Shown here: piece by piece, positions 25,943-34,474 of the stretch
Layout of the letters: each line of letters starts with the position of its first letter
Position numbering within the stretch: position 1 is the first letter of the stretch
Source of the DNA: JANWYT01 sp034437555
GTDB lineage: Bacteria > Chloroflexota > Anaerolineae > Aggregatilineales > Phototrophicaceae
NCBI GenBank assembly: GCA_034437555.1
Contig: DAOTTQ010000055.1
Span: 35,789-99,788, forward strand
Reading direction: 5' to 3'
Length of the DNA: 64,000 bases
Translations under genes and position numbers: made by a program
Notes under the pieces: generated by a model
Database searches by the model: none
What the model was told of the DNA's origin: nothing
The model's input: the letters and a program-made list of their open reading frames with translations, nothing else

Positions 25943-26718
25943 GATTCAAAGCGATGTTCAGGATTTTTTGCCAGCACACGAGTCATCACAAGGTCAACGG
26001 CTTCGGGCAAGGTGGGGATGTGCTGACGTGGCGAAGGCACAGGGTTTTCTAGCACAAAGCGCATGGTTTCTTGGGCGGTTTTGCCATAAAACGGCAAATG
26101 TTGCGTCAGCAATTCATACGTTATTACGCCCAGCGCGTATTGGTCACTAGCGGGAAGGGCTTGGGTGGGGTCGTTGGCTTGTTCTGGCGCAAGATACTTC
26201 GGTGTACCAAAAGCACGCCCTTCTTTAACCAGCGCATAGCCAAAGTCGGTAATGTATGGCACATCGCCACTATCTAGGATGATATTGGAGGGCTTAAGGT
26301 TACGATGCACCATGTCCTGCCCGTGTGCGTGGTCTACCGCACTAGCGAGCTGTTCTACCATCCGCGCCACAGTGGGCAAGCTATACCACTCATTACGGGC
26401 TTTTTTCTTGCGGTGGGCTTCGTGCAATAGCAAGCCATTGGGGATATAGCGCATGGCTAAGTAATACAGGTCATCTTCTTTGCCAAACTGCAACACAGGC
26501 ACAATATGGGGGTGAAACAATCGCGCTAGGCTTTGCGCTTCGCGCATAAAACGGCTGGCGCGTGCTTCGGTGGCGTTGCCTTTGCTAATGCGTAGGGCGG
26601 CATATCGGCTAAGATGAGGGTCATAGCCTAAGTAAATAACACCCCATGTACTGCGTGCAATCAGTTGTCTAAGCTCATAATCGCCGATTTTTTGTCCTAT
26701 CAGGGGGTCTGGCATCAT
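25828..26718 (-). CDS. Hanks-type Ser/Thr kinase-like protein, predicted pseudokinase
   Basis: A 296-residue protein whose first 265 residues follow the Hanks kinase fold. Degenerate positions: the glycine loop reads IARSTWG (residues 20-26), the VAIK lysine is Arg43 (AALRI), and the catalytic loop is HRNLKPSN, so Asp is replaced by Asn140 (codon at 26299-26301). Retained: alphaC Glu60, Lys142, Asn145, DFG (Asp158), GTPKYLAPEQ and SDQYALGV. Losing both the lysine and the HRD aspartate predicts little or no phosphotransfer. The last 20 residues after the kinase fold lie in the region overlapping the TIR frame. AGGAG eight bases before the ATG supports the start. First gene of a four-gene co-directional group. 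Confidence 0.88.
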   Translation of the reverse strand: MMPDPLIGQKIGDYELRQLIARSTWGVIYLGYDPHLSRYAALRISKGNATEARASRFMREAQSLARLFHPHIVPVLQFGKEDDLYYLAMRYIPNGLLLHEAHRKKKARNEWYSLPTVARMVEQLASAVDHAHGQDMVHRNLKPSNIILDSGDVPYITDFGYALVKEGRAFGTPKYLAPEQANDPTQALPASDQYALGVITYELLTQHLPFYGKTAQETMRFVLENPVPSPRQHIPTLPEAVDLVMTRVLAKNPEHRFESCTAFARALTQALLTVTPSASHAPLILFSAIGAPTKSL

Positions 26719-26854
26719 GTGGGCTACTCCTAAGCGTGAATGGTCTTATTATAATCAGGTGTCCATGCCGTCATAGGGGGCGTTTTGTCTACAACATAAA
26801 CGCTCACTTTCTCGTATAATAGCCACATACACAACGCATTCCTTAGGATAAACA

Positions 26855-27532
26855 ATGTTATCAAGCGCGTTAGAAGCTCTCGCTGGTTGGGTAGGGTCAG
26901 TAGTAGCATGGGGTGGGGTGGGAGGGGTTGCCATGATTGCCCTCTTTGAAAATCTATTTCCGCCCACCCCTTCAGAATGGCTTTACCCCCTTGCCGGCAA
27001 AATGGCATACGATGGCGAAATTAGCCTCATCGGAGTGATTATAGCGGGCGTTATCGGCTCACTCATTGGCTCAACCATTTGGTACGGTATAGGCTACCGA
27101 CTAGGTGAGGACAATGTGCGCGCGTTTGTAGAGCGTTTTGGGGGTGTTCGCCTGTGGCGGTGGCACATTACGTTCTTTAAGATAGAAGATTATGACAACG
27201 CCATGCGCCTCTTTAAGACACGCGGTAGTGTGGTGGTGTTTGTCGCACGCCTCATGCCGCTTGTGCATGGTGTCGTGAGTGTGCCTGCGGGCGTTGCCAA
27301 AATGTCCTTAGTGCCTTTTTATTTTTATACTACGCTTGGTAGCCTGTTTTGGATTACACCGCTAACGCTATTTGGCTACTTTTTAGGTAGCCAATGGGAG
27401 CAGATTATTGAGTGGCTAGACGTTTACCAAACCGTTTGGTATATTCTCATTGGGGTGGCAATTGTCTATTACGTTATTCGCCGTATTCTCAACCATCGCA
27501 GAGAGCAGATGAACCCCTCAGAGGGGACATAA
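26855..27532 (+). CDS. DedA family membrane protein
   Basis: A 225-residue DedA/SNARE-associated-like protein. The conserved start IALFENLFPPTPSEWLYPLAG (split over about residues 28-48; consensus E-x-x-x-P-x-P-E), GSLIGSTIWYGIGYRLG, and the second half FVARLMPLVHGVVSVPAGVAKM (consensus F-x-R-x-x-P-x-x-R-x-x-x-s-x-x-A-G) are present, with a further helix at the C-terminus. DedA proteins move undecaprenyl phosphate or phospholipids across the membrane and support proton-motive-force homeostasis. A perfect -10 TATAAT (26815-26820) lies 35 bases before the ATG. The metallopeptidase gene starts six bases after its stop. Confidence 0.88.
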   Translation: MLSSALEALAGWVGSVVAWGGVGGVAMIALFENLFPPTPSEWLYPLAGKMAYDGEISLIGVIIAGVIGSLIGSTIWYGIGYRLGEDNVRAFVERFGGVRLWRWHITFFKIEDYDNAMRLFKTRGSVVVFVARLMPLVHGVVSVPAGVAKMSLVPFYFYTTLGSLFWITPLTLFGYFLGSQWEQIIEWLDVYQTVWYILIGVAIVYYVIRRILNHRREQMNPSEGT

Positions 27533-27537
27533 CGCGT

Positions 27538-28044
27538 ATGAGTGACGAACTGCCCATCAAAATTTATCGGCAAAACCGCAACACGATGATGATGCGTGCT
27601 ACACTGGGCGCAATTGAAGTGTTTATTCCGCATAAATTGAAGCCCACCGATAAGCGCGTTAAAGACTTCATCGCCCAGCACTTACCCAAGCTCGCGCCCC
27701 AAACACCCCAAACACCCCCCGAAAAAGTATCGCAAGCCGAGATTTTACGGCTAGTCAAAGCCTATTCCCAACAAATGAACGTTACCCCCACGCGCGTTAG
27801 CCTGCGTGATATGCGCCGTAAGTGGGGCAGTTGTAGCAGTTTGGGAAGCATCACACTCAACACGCGCCTCTCTTGGCTAGAGCCGATTTTGGTGGAGTAT
27901 ATTGTGTGCCACGAACTTGCCCACCTGATAGAACTGAATCACAGCCCCGCCTTTTGGGCAATTGTAGAACGATACATGCCCGACTATAAAGCACTCATCC
28001 AACAACTTAGAGAAGCCGAAAAAGCCCTTTGGAAACGGGATTAA
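27538..28044 (+). CDS. YgjP/M48-type zinc metallopeptidase (DUF45)
   Basis: A 168-residue protein starting at the ATG at 27538 (MSDELPIKIY); a longer frame runs back through the dedA end and is not real. It has the DUF45 signature MRRKWGSCSSLGSITLNTRL (about residues 91-110) and the zinc motif CHELAHLIELNHSPAFW (about 125-141), where HExxH plus a downstream His and Glu bind and activate zinc. Family members are cytosolic metallopeptidases related to WLM/SprT proteins; the substrate is unknown. It starts six bases after the dedA stop and is probably co-transcribed with it. Confidence 0.88.
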   Translation: MSDELPIKIYRQNRNTMMMRATLGAIEVFIPHKLKPTDKRVKDFIAQHLPKLAPQTPQTPPEKVSQAEILRLVKAYSQQMNVTPTRVSLRDMRRKWGSCSSLGSITLNTRLSWLEPILVEYIVCHELAHLIELNHSPAFWAIVERYMPDYKALIQQLREAEKALWKRD

Positions 28045-28182
28045 ACGGGCTTATTGTACATTCTTTACAGCTTCTCTTCGTTACAATTGCCCAAAATTAA
28101 AGAGAAAATAACGTCTTTATGGTATAAAATGAAGTCATCACACACACCAATAAATTTATGGTATACCAGAGGGGCAAGAGAT

Positions 28183-30582
28183 ATGATGAAAAATAGGCTT
28201 AAAGCATCCCCCTTTAACCTGACCCCAGAACAACTTATCGAAGATTACCGTTTGGCGTATCGTAGCCGACAAGCCAGCATCTTAGGGCGCAACGAAGTTT
28301 TAAGCGGACGGGCAAAATTTGGCGCGTTTGGCGATGGTAAGGAACTGGCGCATTTGGCAATGGCGCACGCCTTTAAGAAGGGTGATTGGCGCAGTGGTTA
28401 CTACCGTGACCAAACCTTTATGTTTGCGCTAAACGAACTTACGATACCGCAATTTTTTTCGCAGTTATACGCCCACGCCAACCCCGACCATGACATTGCC
28501 AGCGCAGGGCGCATGATGGGGTCTCACTTTTTAACGCACAGCCTTAATGAAGATGGCACATGGCGCAACCAAACCGAACAATACAATAGTTCAGCAGACA
28601 TTAGCCCCACCGCCGCCCAAATGCCCCGTTTGGTGGGTTTGGCGCAAGCCTCACAAATTTATCGTGAAGTAGAAGTGCTAAAGTCTTTTTCGCAGTTTTC
28701 ACAACATGGCAACGAAGTGGCGTTTGGCATAATCGGCAACGCCAGCACCGCCGAAGGCTTATTTTGGGAGTCCATTAACGCCATTGGTGTACTGGGTGTG
28801 CCAGCCGTTATAACGATATTGGATGATGAATACGGCATTTCTGTCACCAACGAACACCAAATGCTCAAGGGCGATTTAAGCGCACTCTTGGCGGGCTTTC
28901 AGCGTGAAGGTGACGGCAAGGGCTATGACCTGTACCGTGTGAATGGCGGGGATTATGAAGCCCTGCTAAATGCCTACCAAACCGCCGCCCACAACGCCCG
29001 TACCGCGCACGTTCCCGCCCTTATTCATGTGGTAGAACTGACGCAACCCACAGGACACTCTACATCAGGAAGCCATGAACGCTATAAGAGCGAAGAACGC
29101 CTACAATGGGAGCGCGACCACGACGCGCTAACGCGCTTTCGGCATTGGCTATTGCGTGAGGAATTACTAGACGAAGCCACGCTAAAAGGCTATGAAGCCC
29201 AAGATAAAACCGCCGTACGCGCCCAAATGCGCCAAGCGTGGCAAGCCTTCATCGGCGAAATAGGCGCAGAACGCGACGAAACCAGCACACTCTTAACCGC
29301 CTTAGCAAATGTTTCGGGGCATCAAGAAGCCCTCAATGCGCTTAAAGAGGGTTTATATAACACCGCCTATCCCAAGCGCAAAGACCTTCTAGAAGCCACG
29401 TTTGAGGCACTGCGCCTAACACGGCAAGAAGCCTCACCGGCGCGCGAAGCTCTTTTTGCATGGCGACAAACGCACAACGCACACTATCACACCCTGTATG
29501 AACGGCATCAAACCAGCGAACACAACCCCATCCTTAGCGAAGTTAAGCCCGTTTATGCGCCTGATGCGCCCGAACTAAACGGCTTCCAGATTATGAACAC
29601 CTTCTTTGAGGCAGCATTGGCGCGTGACCCACGCATTATTGCCTTCGGCGAAGATGTAGGCTACTTGGGGGGCGTAAACCAAACCATGCAAGGCTTACAA
29701 GCCAAGTTTGGCGCGTTGCGTGTGGCAGATACGGGCATCCGTGAAGCCACCATTGTGGGGCAAGCGATTGGGTTGGCGTTGCGTGGCTTGCGCCCCATTG
29801 CCGAAATCCAATATCTTGATTACATCCTGTATGCCCTACAAATTTTGTCGGATGACGTGGCAAATTTACATTGGCGTACGCATGGCAGGCAAATTGCCCC
29901 CCTCATCATTAGCACACGCGGTCATCGTCTAGAGGGTATTTGGCACAGCGGTTCGCCGATGGCAGCCATCATTCACCTTGTACGGGGGATGCACGTTGCC
30001 GTACCGCGTGACATGACACGGGCAGCAGCTTTTTATAATACGCTCTTGCAAATGAACGACCCCGCCATCGTGGTAGAAGTGCTAAATGGCTATCGCAAAA
30101 AAGAGCGATTGCCCGTCAACCTTGCCGATATAACAATTCCGTTGGGTGTGCCAGAAGTGCTACGAGAAGGTGATGACATTACGCTAGTAACGTATGGTGC
30201 GCTGTGCCACATTGTCCTAGAAGCCGCCGACGTTTTGGCAAGTGTGGGCGTAGAAACCGAAGTCATCGACGTACAAACGCTCTTACCCTTTGATATTCAT
30301 GGGCGCATTTTAGAATCGCTTAAAAAGACCAGTCGGGTTGTGTTTATTGATGAAGATGTTCCCGGTGGCACAACCGCCTACATGATGCAAGAAGTGCTAG
30401 AAAAGCAAGGGGGCTATCATTGGCTAGATGCACCACCACGCACCCTTAGCGCAAAAGCCCACCGTCCCTCACATGGCACAGATGGCAATTATTTCTCTAA
30501 GCCCAACCGTGAGGATATTGTGCAAATGGCGTATGACCTGATGCACGATAGTGACCCCCAAAATTACCCGTTGTTTTATTAA
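28183..30582 (+). CDS. Fused alpha/beta E1 component of a 2-oxo-acid dehydrogenase
   Basis: About 799 residues from the ATG at 28183, preceded by AGAGGGG with suitable spacing; the frame stays open 43 codons upstream from a TTG without family similarity. The N-terminal half is an E1-alpha-type thiamine diphosphate enzyme (AFKKGDWRSGYYRDQTFMF, then the cofactor loop GNASTAEGLFWESINA...LDDEYGIS, where GNA replaces the usual GDG). The C-terminal half, from about residue 460, is E1-beta (FFEAALARDPRIIAFGEDVGYLGG, and DEDVPGGTTAYMMQEVLE). Fused E1 proteins oxidatively decarboxylate branched-chain keto acids or pyruvate. E2 follows 13 bases downstream; E3 is not in the window. Confidence 0.9.
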   Translation: MMKNRLKASPFNLTPEQLIEDYRLAYRSRQASILGRNEVLSGRAKFGAFGDGKELAHLAMAHAFKKGDWRSGYYRDQTFMFALNELTIPQFFSQLYAHANPDHDIASAGRMMGSHFLTHSLNEDGTWRNQTEQYNSSADISPTAAQMPRLVGLAQASQIYREVEVLKSFSQFSQHGNEVAFGIIGNASTAEGLFWESINAIGVLGVPAVITILDDEYGISVTNEHQMLKGDLSALLAGFQREGDGKGYDLYRVNGGDYEALLNAYQTAAHNARTAHVPALIHVVELTQPTGHSTSGSHERYKSEERLQWERDHDALTRFRHWLLREELLDEATLKGYEAQDKTAVRAQMRQAWQAFIGEIGAERDETSTLLTALANVSGHQEALNALKEGLYNTAYPKRKDLLEATFEALRLTRQEASPAREALFAWRQTHNAHYHTLYERHQTSEHNPILSEVKPVYAPDAPELNGFQIMNTFFEAALARDPRIIAFGEDVGYLGGVNQTMQGLQAKFGALRVADTGIREATIVGQAIGLALRGLRPIAEIQYLDYILYALQILSDDVANLHWRTHGRQIAPLIISTRGHRLEGIWHSGSPMAAIIHLVRGMHVAVPRDMTRAAAFYNTLLQMNDPAIVVEVLNGYRKKERLPVNLADITIPLGVPEVLREGDDITLVTYGALCHIVLEAADVLASVGVETEVIDVQTLLPFDIHGRILESLKKTSRVVFIDEDVPGGTTAYMMQEVLEKQGGYHWLDAPPRTLSAKAHRPSHGTDGNYFSKPNREDIVQMAYDLMHDSDPQNYPLFY

Positions 30583-30595
30583 AGGATATTTCTTG

Positions 30596-31834
30596 ATGAC
30601 CCAACACCACATCTTAATGCCAGAAATGGGCGAAGGCGTTAATGAAGGCACAATTGTAAAACTGCTAAAGCAAGTGGGCGATAGCGTAGAGCGTGATGAG
30701 CCTGTACTCGAAATAGAAACCGACAAAGTGACGGTTGAAGTCACCTCTGAAGCGGACGGCATTATTACCGCTATCCCCGTTAAAGAGGGGCAAACGGTGA
30801 AAGTAGGGACGCGCTTGGTGAGTATCGGGGGGGATGCCACACCCGCACAAGAAGCCCCCGAAACCGCGCCCGTTGCCACACCATCGCCCACAGCACCCAC
30901 GCCAACGGCAAACGCCCCCACGCCCAAACGGCATGAGAACGGCGTGCGCGTTAGCCCACTTGTGGCGCGGATGCTAAAAGTGCATGACCTTGAAACCAGC
31001 GAACTGAATGGCACAGGGCTAGGGGGGCGCATTACAAAAAAAGACGTGCTGGCATACCTTGACCCATCCCCAAATGACACCGCGCCTCTGCCCGATGACG
31101 CAGAACCGCGCCCCTCTGTGGCAATTACAATGAATACGCCCATCATGGCAGGCGAGGGCGACACGCTGATGCCGTTGTCGGGGATGCGCCGTAGCATTGC
31201 CGAACACATGGTAAGAAGCAAGCAAACCAGCCCCCACGCTACCACCGTCTTTGAATTTGACTTTAGTGCCGTTAGCAAGCACCGCAACGCCCATAAAGCC
31301 AGTTATGAAGCGCAAGGCGTAAAACTCACATTTTTGCCGTATGTGGTCATGGCAACCGTAAGCGCGTTAAGGGCGTTTCCATTGGTCAATGCCACGTGGA
31401 TGGATGAGGGCATTTTGCTAAAGCGCGACCTGCATATTGGCATGGCTGTTGCCATTGAGAGTGGCTTGCTAGTTCCCATTATTCGCCACGCCGATAACTA
31501 TAACTTGCTGGGGTTGGCGCGTGCCATCAATGACCTTACGCAACGGGGGCGCAACAACCAGCTTAAGCCCGATGAGCTACGCGGTGGCACATTTACCATT
31601 ACCAATCATGGGGTATCGGGGAGCTTATTTGCCACGCCTATCATCAACCAGCCCCAAGTGGGCATTTTGGGCTTTGGCACAATAGAAAAACGGCTTAAAG
31701 TGACCCACGATGACGCACTGATTATCAAGCCGTGTGCGTATATGAGCTTTAGTTTTGACCACCGCGTGCTTGATGGTGCGTCTGCCGATGGCTTTGTAGC
31801 ACACATCAAGGGCGTGATAGAGGGCTGGCGTTAA
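30596..31834 (+). CDS. Dihydrolipoyl acyltransferase (E2) of the 2-oxo-acid dehydrogenase complex
   Basis: About 412 residues from the ATG at 30596, chosen because AAAGGA lies ten bases before it. Domain order: lipoyl domain (about residues 1-78) with the lipoyl-lysine in ETDKVTVEV; an Ala/Pro/Thr-rich linker; peripheral subunit-binding domain (RVSPLVARMLKVHDL and GRITKKDVLAYL, about 117-155); and the catalytic acyltransferase core (about 185-412) ending in SFDHRVLDGASADGF, with His and Asp of the HxxxDG motif. It transfers the acyl group from E1 to CoA. Coupled to the fused E1 upstream. Confidence 0.93.
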   Translation: MTQHHILMPEMGEGVNEGTIVKLLKQVGDSVERDEPVLEIETDKVTVEVTSEADGIITAIPVKEGQTVKVGTRLVSIGGDATPAQEAPETAPVATPSPTAPTPTANAPTPKRHENGVRVSPLVARMLKVHDLETSELNGTGLGGRITKKDVLAYLDPSPNDTAPLPDDAEPRPSVAITMNTPIMAGEGDTLMPLSGMRRSIAEHMVRSKQTSPHATTVFEFDFSAVSKHRNAHKASYEAQGVKLTFLPYVVMATVSALRAFPLVNATWMDEGILLKRDLHIGMAVAIESGLLVPIIRHADNYNLLGLARAINDLTQRGRNNQLKPDELRGGTFTITNHGVSGSLFATPIINQPQVGILGFGTIEKRLKVTHDDALIIKPCAYMSFSFDHRVLDGASADGFVAHIKGVIEGWR

Positions 31835-31845
31835 ACGATAAAAAA

Positions 31846-31872
31846 GGGCGAGGCAACGCCTGCGCCCCTACG
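31846..31872. repeat. GTAGGGGC-type hairpin repeat, copy 1
   Basis: GGGCG-AGGC-AAC-GCCT-G-CGCCC-CTACG: a stem with a one-base bulge and an AAC triloop, ending in CCCCTACG. It shares layout and sequence ends with the copy at 57387 and faces the copy at 31888. In the gap between E2 and guaA. Confidence 0.65.
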
Positions 31873-31887
31873 AACAATCATCTCACC

Positions 31888-31911
31888 GTAGGGACGCGCT
31901 TCTGCGCGTCC
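31888..31911. repeat. GTAGGGGC-type hairpin repeat, copy 2
   Basis: CGTAGGGACGCGC-TTCT-GCGCGTCC: a perfect 8-bp stem (31892-31899 with 31904-31911) on a TTCT loop, opening with CGTAGGG. It is inverted relative to copy 1, 16 bases away. The rest of the 258-base gap (31912-32091) holds only a short open frame on the minus strand. Confidence 0.65.
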
Positions 31912-32091
31912 GATACCCGTACATACACGAGAAAAACACAGGATAAAACGTCAAAATCACCCAAAAATGGCAATTAATCGCCGTAGGTAGAGCTATCCCC
32001 GACCATTAATGCTTTCGCCTTAGGGTCATCGCTTAGGATAAAAGCATAAATACGCCCACTAAACGGCGAGTTCGGGCGTAGGTTTAAGCCT

Positions 32092-33645
32092 CTATTCCCA
32101 TTCAATGGTGCCGGGGGGTTTACTCGTAATGTCATAGGTGACGCGGTTAATGCCCTTTACTTCGTTGACGATTCGTCTACTAACGGTTGCCAATAGCTCA
32201 AAGGGCAGTCGCGCCCAGTCGGCAGTCATAAAGTCATCGGTTTTAACGGCGCGTAGCACAATCACTTCTTCATAGGTGCGTTGGTCGCCCATCACTCCCA
32301 CCGCTTTTACGGGCAATAGCACCGCAAAGCATTGGGCAGTATCGCCTATCAATAAGCCCGCCTTGCCCAATTCATCCAGGAAGATGGCATCTGCTTGGCG
32401 CAATTTGTCTAGGCGTTGCATGGTTAAATCCCCTAGGCAACGAATGGCAAGCCCCGGACCGGGGAAGGGTTGTCGCCAGACAATACTATCGGGCAAGCCC
32501 AATGCTGTCCCCACATTACGCACTTCGTCCTTAAACAAATCACGTAAAGGCTCTACTAATTCAAAGCCTAGTTCTTCGGGCAAGCCCCCCACGTTGTGAT
32601 GGCTCTTGATGACGTGGGCGGTTTTACTGCCCTTCGCGCTCTCAATCACATCGGGGTAAATAGTGCCTTGCGCCAAAAACTTTACGCCCGAAAGGGCGCG
32701 GGCTTCGTCTGCAAACACCTCTATAAACAGCCCGCCGATGGTTTTACGCTTGGCTTCGGGTTCTGTAACGCCCTGTAGTGAATCTAAAAATGGCTCGGTG
32801 GCATCGTTATAAATGAGTTTCATGTCTTGTTCATGCCTAAAGACCTGTATCACCTGTTCGGCTTCGTTAAGGCGCAACATGCCCGTATTCACAAAAATGC
32901 TGGTTAGTTGGTCGCCAATAGCACGATGAATGAGCGCACCCGCTACCGCACTATCTACGCCACCGCTTAAGCCCAAAATAACGCGCTCATTGCCCACTTG
33001 CTGGCGAATGGCTTCTACGGTGCTTTCGATGAAGGCGTTTGCCGTCCACTTTGGCTCACAGCCACAAATTTCAACGGCAAAACGGCGCAACAGCTCTAAG
33101 CCGTAGGTGGTATGCGATACTTCGGGGTGAAACTGCACGCCATAATAGCCCCGCGTAAGGTCGGCAACCGCACAAAACGGCGAGTTATCGCTATAAGCAA
33201 TCGGGGCAAAGCCCTCTGGCAAGGCTTCTACTTTGTCACCGTGTGACATCCACACGGGCATTTCTTGGGGCAAGCCATCAAAGAATGCGCTAGCTTGATT
33301 ATGCGAGACGGTTGCACCGCCATACTCGCGCTTTTGTGAGGAAGTCACGCGCCCCCCCAACGTATACGCCAACAATTGCAAGCCATAGCAAACGCCCAAA
33401 ATCGGCTTGCCACCCTCTAACAAATGCTGTGGCAGTTGGGGCGCACCCTCGTCATACACGCTGTTAGGTCCGCCACTTAAAATATAGCCTAGTGGCGCGT
33501 GCTGATTCATGTGTTCGGGGGTGGCATCATGGGCGAATACTTCGGCGTATACGCCCACTTCACGCACACGGCGGGCAATCAATTGGGTATATTGTGACCC
33601 ATAATCAATAATGGCGATACCGCCTTGACGAAGGTCTTGGCTCAT
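32092..33645 (-). CDS. guaA: GMP synthase (glutamine-hydrolysing)
   Basis: A 517-residue GuaA. The class I glutamine amidotransferase domain (about residues 1-195) has the nucleophile in GVCYGLQLL (Cys about 85), then HPEVSHT for the His-Glu pair. The ATP-pyrophosphatase domain has the PP-loop VILGLSGGVDSAVAGALI (about 222-239). The C-terminal dimerisation domain ends in ITSKPPGTIEWE, a near-invariant GuaA terminus. It makes GMP from XMP, glutamine and ATP. Its ATG overlaps the stop of the upstream response regulator by four bases, giving a gatC-regulator-guaA transcription unit. No purine riboswitch is seen. Confidence 0.96.
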   Translation of the reverse strand: MSQDLRQGGIAIIDYGSQYTQLIARRVREVGVYAEVFAHDATPEHMNQHAPLGYILSGGPNSVYDEGAPQLPQHLLEGGKPILGVCYGLQLLAYTLGGRVTSSQKREYGGATVSHNQASAFFDGLPQEMPVWMSHGDKVEALPEGFAPIAYSDNSPFCAVADLTRGYYGVQFHPEVSHTTYGLELLRRFAVEICGCEPKWTANAFIESTVEAIRQQVGNERVILGLSGGVDSAVAGALIHRAIGDQLTSIFVNTGMLRLNEAEQVIQVFRHEQDMKLIYNDATEPFLDSLQGVTEPEAKRKTIGGLFIEVFADEARALSGVKFLAQGTIYPDVIESAKGSKTAHVIKSHHNVGGLPEELGFELVEPLRDLFKDEVRNVGTALGLPDSIVWRQPFPGPGLAIRCLGDLTMQRLDKLRQADAIFLDELGKAGLLIGDTAQCFAVLLPVKAVGVMGDQRTYEEVIVLRAVKTDDFMTADWARLPFELLATVSRRIVNEVKGINRVTYDITSKPPGTIEWE

Positions 33646-34463
33646 GAGGTGCTGGCTTCTCCACTGATGCTGTTAAATGTCATAATGGGAACAAAGCGTT
33701 CTTTCTCTGTGCCTTCGTCCAATAAGATGCCCCCTTTATCGGCATCATGAAACGTATAAAACGCCTTCACTTGCTCGTTAAAGCGCGTTTTAATGTCGTT
33801 TTCTAGGGTGTCGGCTTCTTTTGAATATGTTGCCACAATAAACTCATCGCTGGTAATACCCACAAAATCTTCGGTTTCGCCCTGTTCGCTCACCACATCA
33901 CGCACTGTTTTTCCTGCATGATATAGCACATCGTTGGCTGCCATAAAGCTATACACTTCAGCGAAGGCATCAAAGCCCTTGAGGGCAAAGCGAACCACTT
34001 TTGCACCATTGGCACGGCGTTTCTTTAGTTCTTCATCCACAAATTGCCCTGTGGGTAAGCCTGTACGGGGTTCGTGCAGGTTTTCACGGGTGGCGGTACG
34101 AATACTGCGCTCGACACGCAATTTTAGCTCATCAATATCAAAGGGTTTAGTGATGTAATCATCTGCGCCTAGCTCTAAGCCTTTTACTTTGCTAGAGCGT
34201 TCATCCTTTTGGGTAAGGAAGATGATGGGAATATATTTTGTTAGAGACATTTGCCGCAGCTGATAGCAAATATCGTAACCGTCCATATCGGGCAACATGA
34301 CATCAAGCAAAATGACGTTTGGAAATTTAGTGCGTGCAATCTCGATGCCGGCTTTGCCGTTATCGGCGTGCGTCACTTCGTACTTGATGGACGAAAAAAA
34401 CATCAAGAGCATCTCTGCAACGTCAACATCATCTTCCACTAGCAAAAGGCGATTGTTAGGCAT
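33642..34463 (-). CDS. Response regulator with degenerate GGDEF-like output domain
   Basis: A 273-residue protein. The receiver domain (about residues 1-125) is canonical: acidic pair LVEDDVDV, phospho-acceptor Asp54 in ILLDVMLPDMDG, Thr in IIFLTQKD, Lys in DYITKPFD. From about 130, TGLPTGQFVDEEL, the AEVYSFMAANDVL segment and GITSDEFIVAT track a GGDEF domain, but the signature is replaced (GITSDEF), so cyclic-di-GMP synthesis is unlikely; binding or dimerisation is possible. It sits between gatC (11 bases upstream) and guaA (overlapping), an unusual housekeeping context. No histidine kinase gene is adjacent. Confidence 0.87.
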   Translation of the reverse strand: MPNNRLLLVEDDVDVAEMLLMFFSSIKYEVTHADNGKAGIEIARTKFPNVILLDVMLPDMDGYDICYQLRQMSLTKYIPIIFLTQKDERSSKVKGLELGADDYITKPFDIDELKLRVERSIRTATRENLHEPRTGLPTGQFVDEELKKRRANGAKVVRFALKGFDAFAEVYSFMAANDVLYHAGKTVRDVVSEQGETEDFVGITSDEFIVATYSKEADTLENDIKTRFNEQVKAFYTFHDADKGGILLDEGTEKERFVPIMTFNSISGEASTS

Positions 34464-34474
34464 AGCTCCCCCAG

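Noticed and set aside
30469..31287. 272-codon open frame on the minus strand opposite E2
   Set aside because: Antisense shadow of the lipoyl/linker region; low-complexity Ser/Val/Gly composition and no known motif.
31912..32091. Possible guaA riboswitch or leader
   Set aside because: This region lies downstream of guaA (minus strand), and upstream of guaA there is only a coding overlap with the regulator, so no guanine/xanthine riboswitch position exists.
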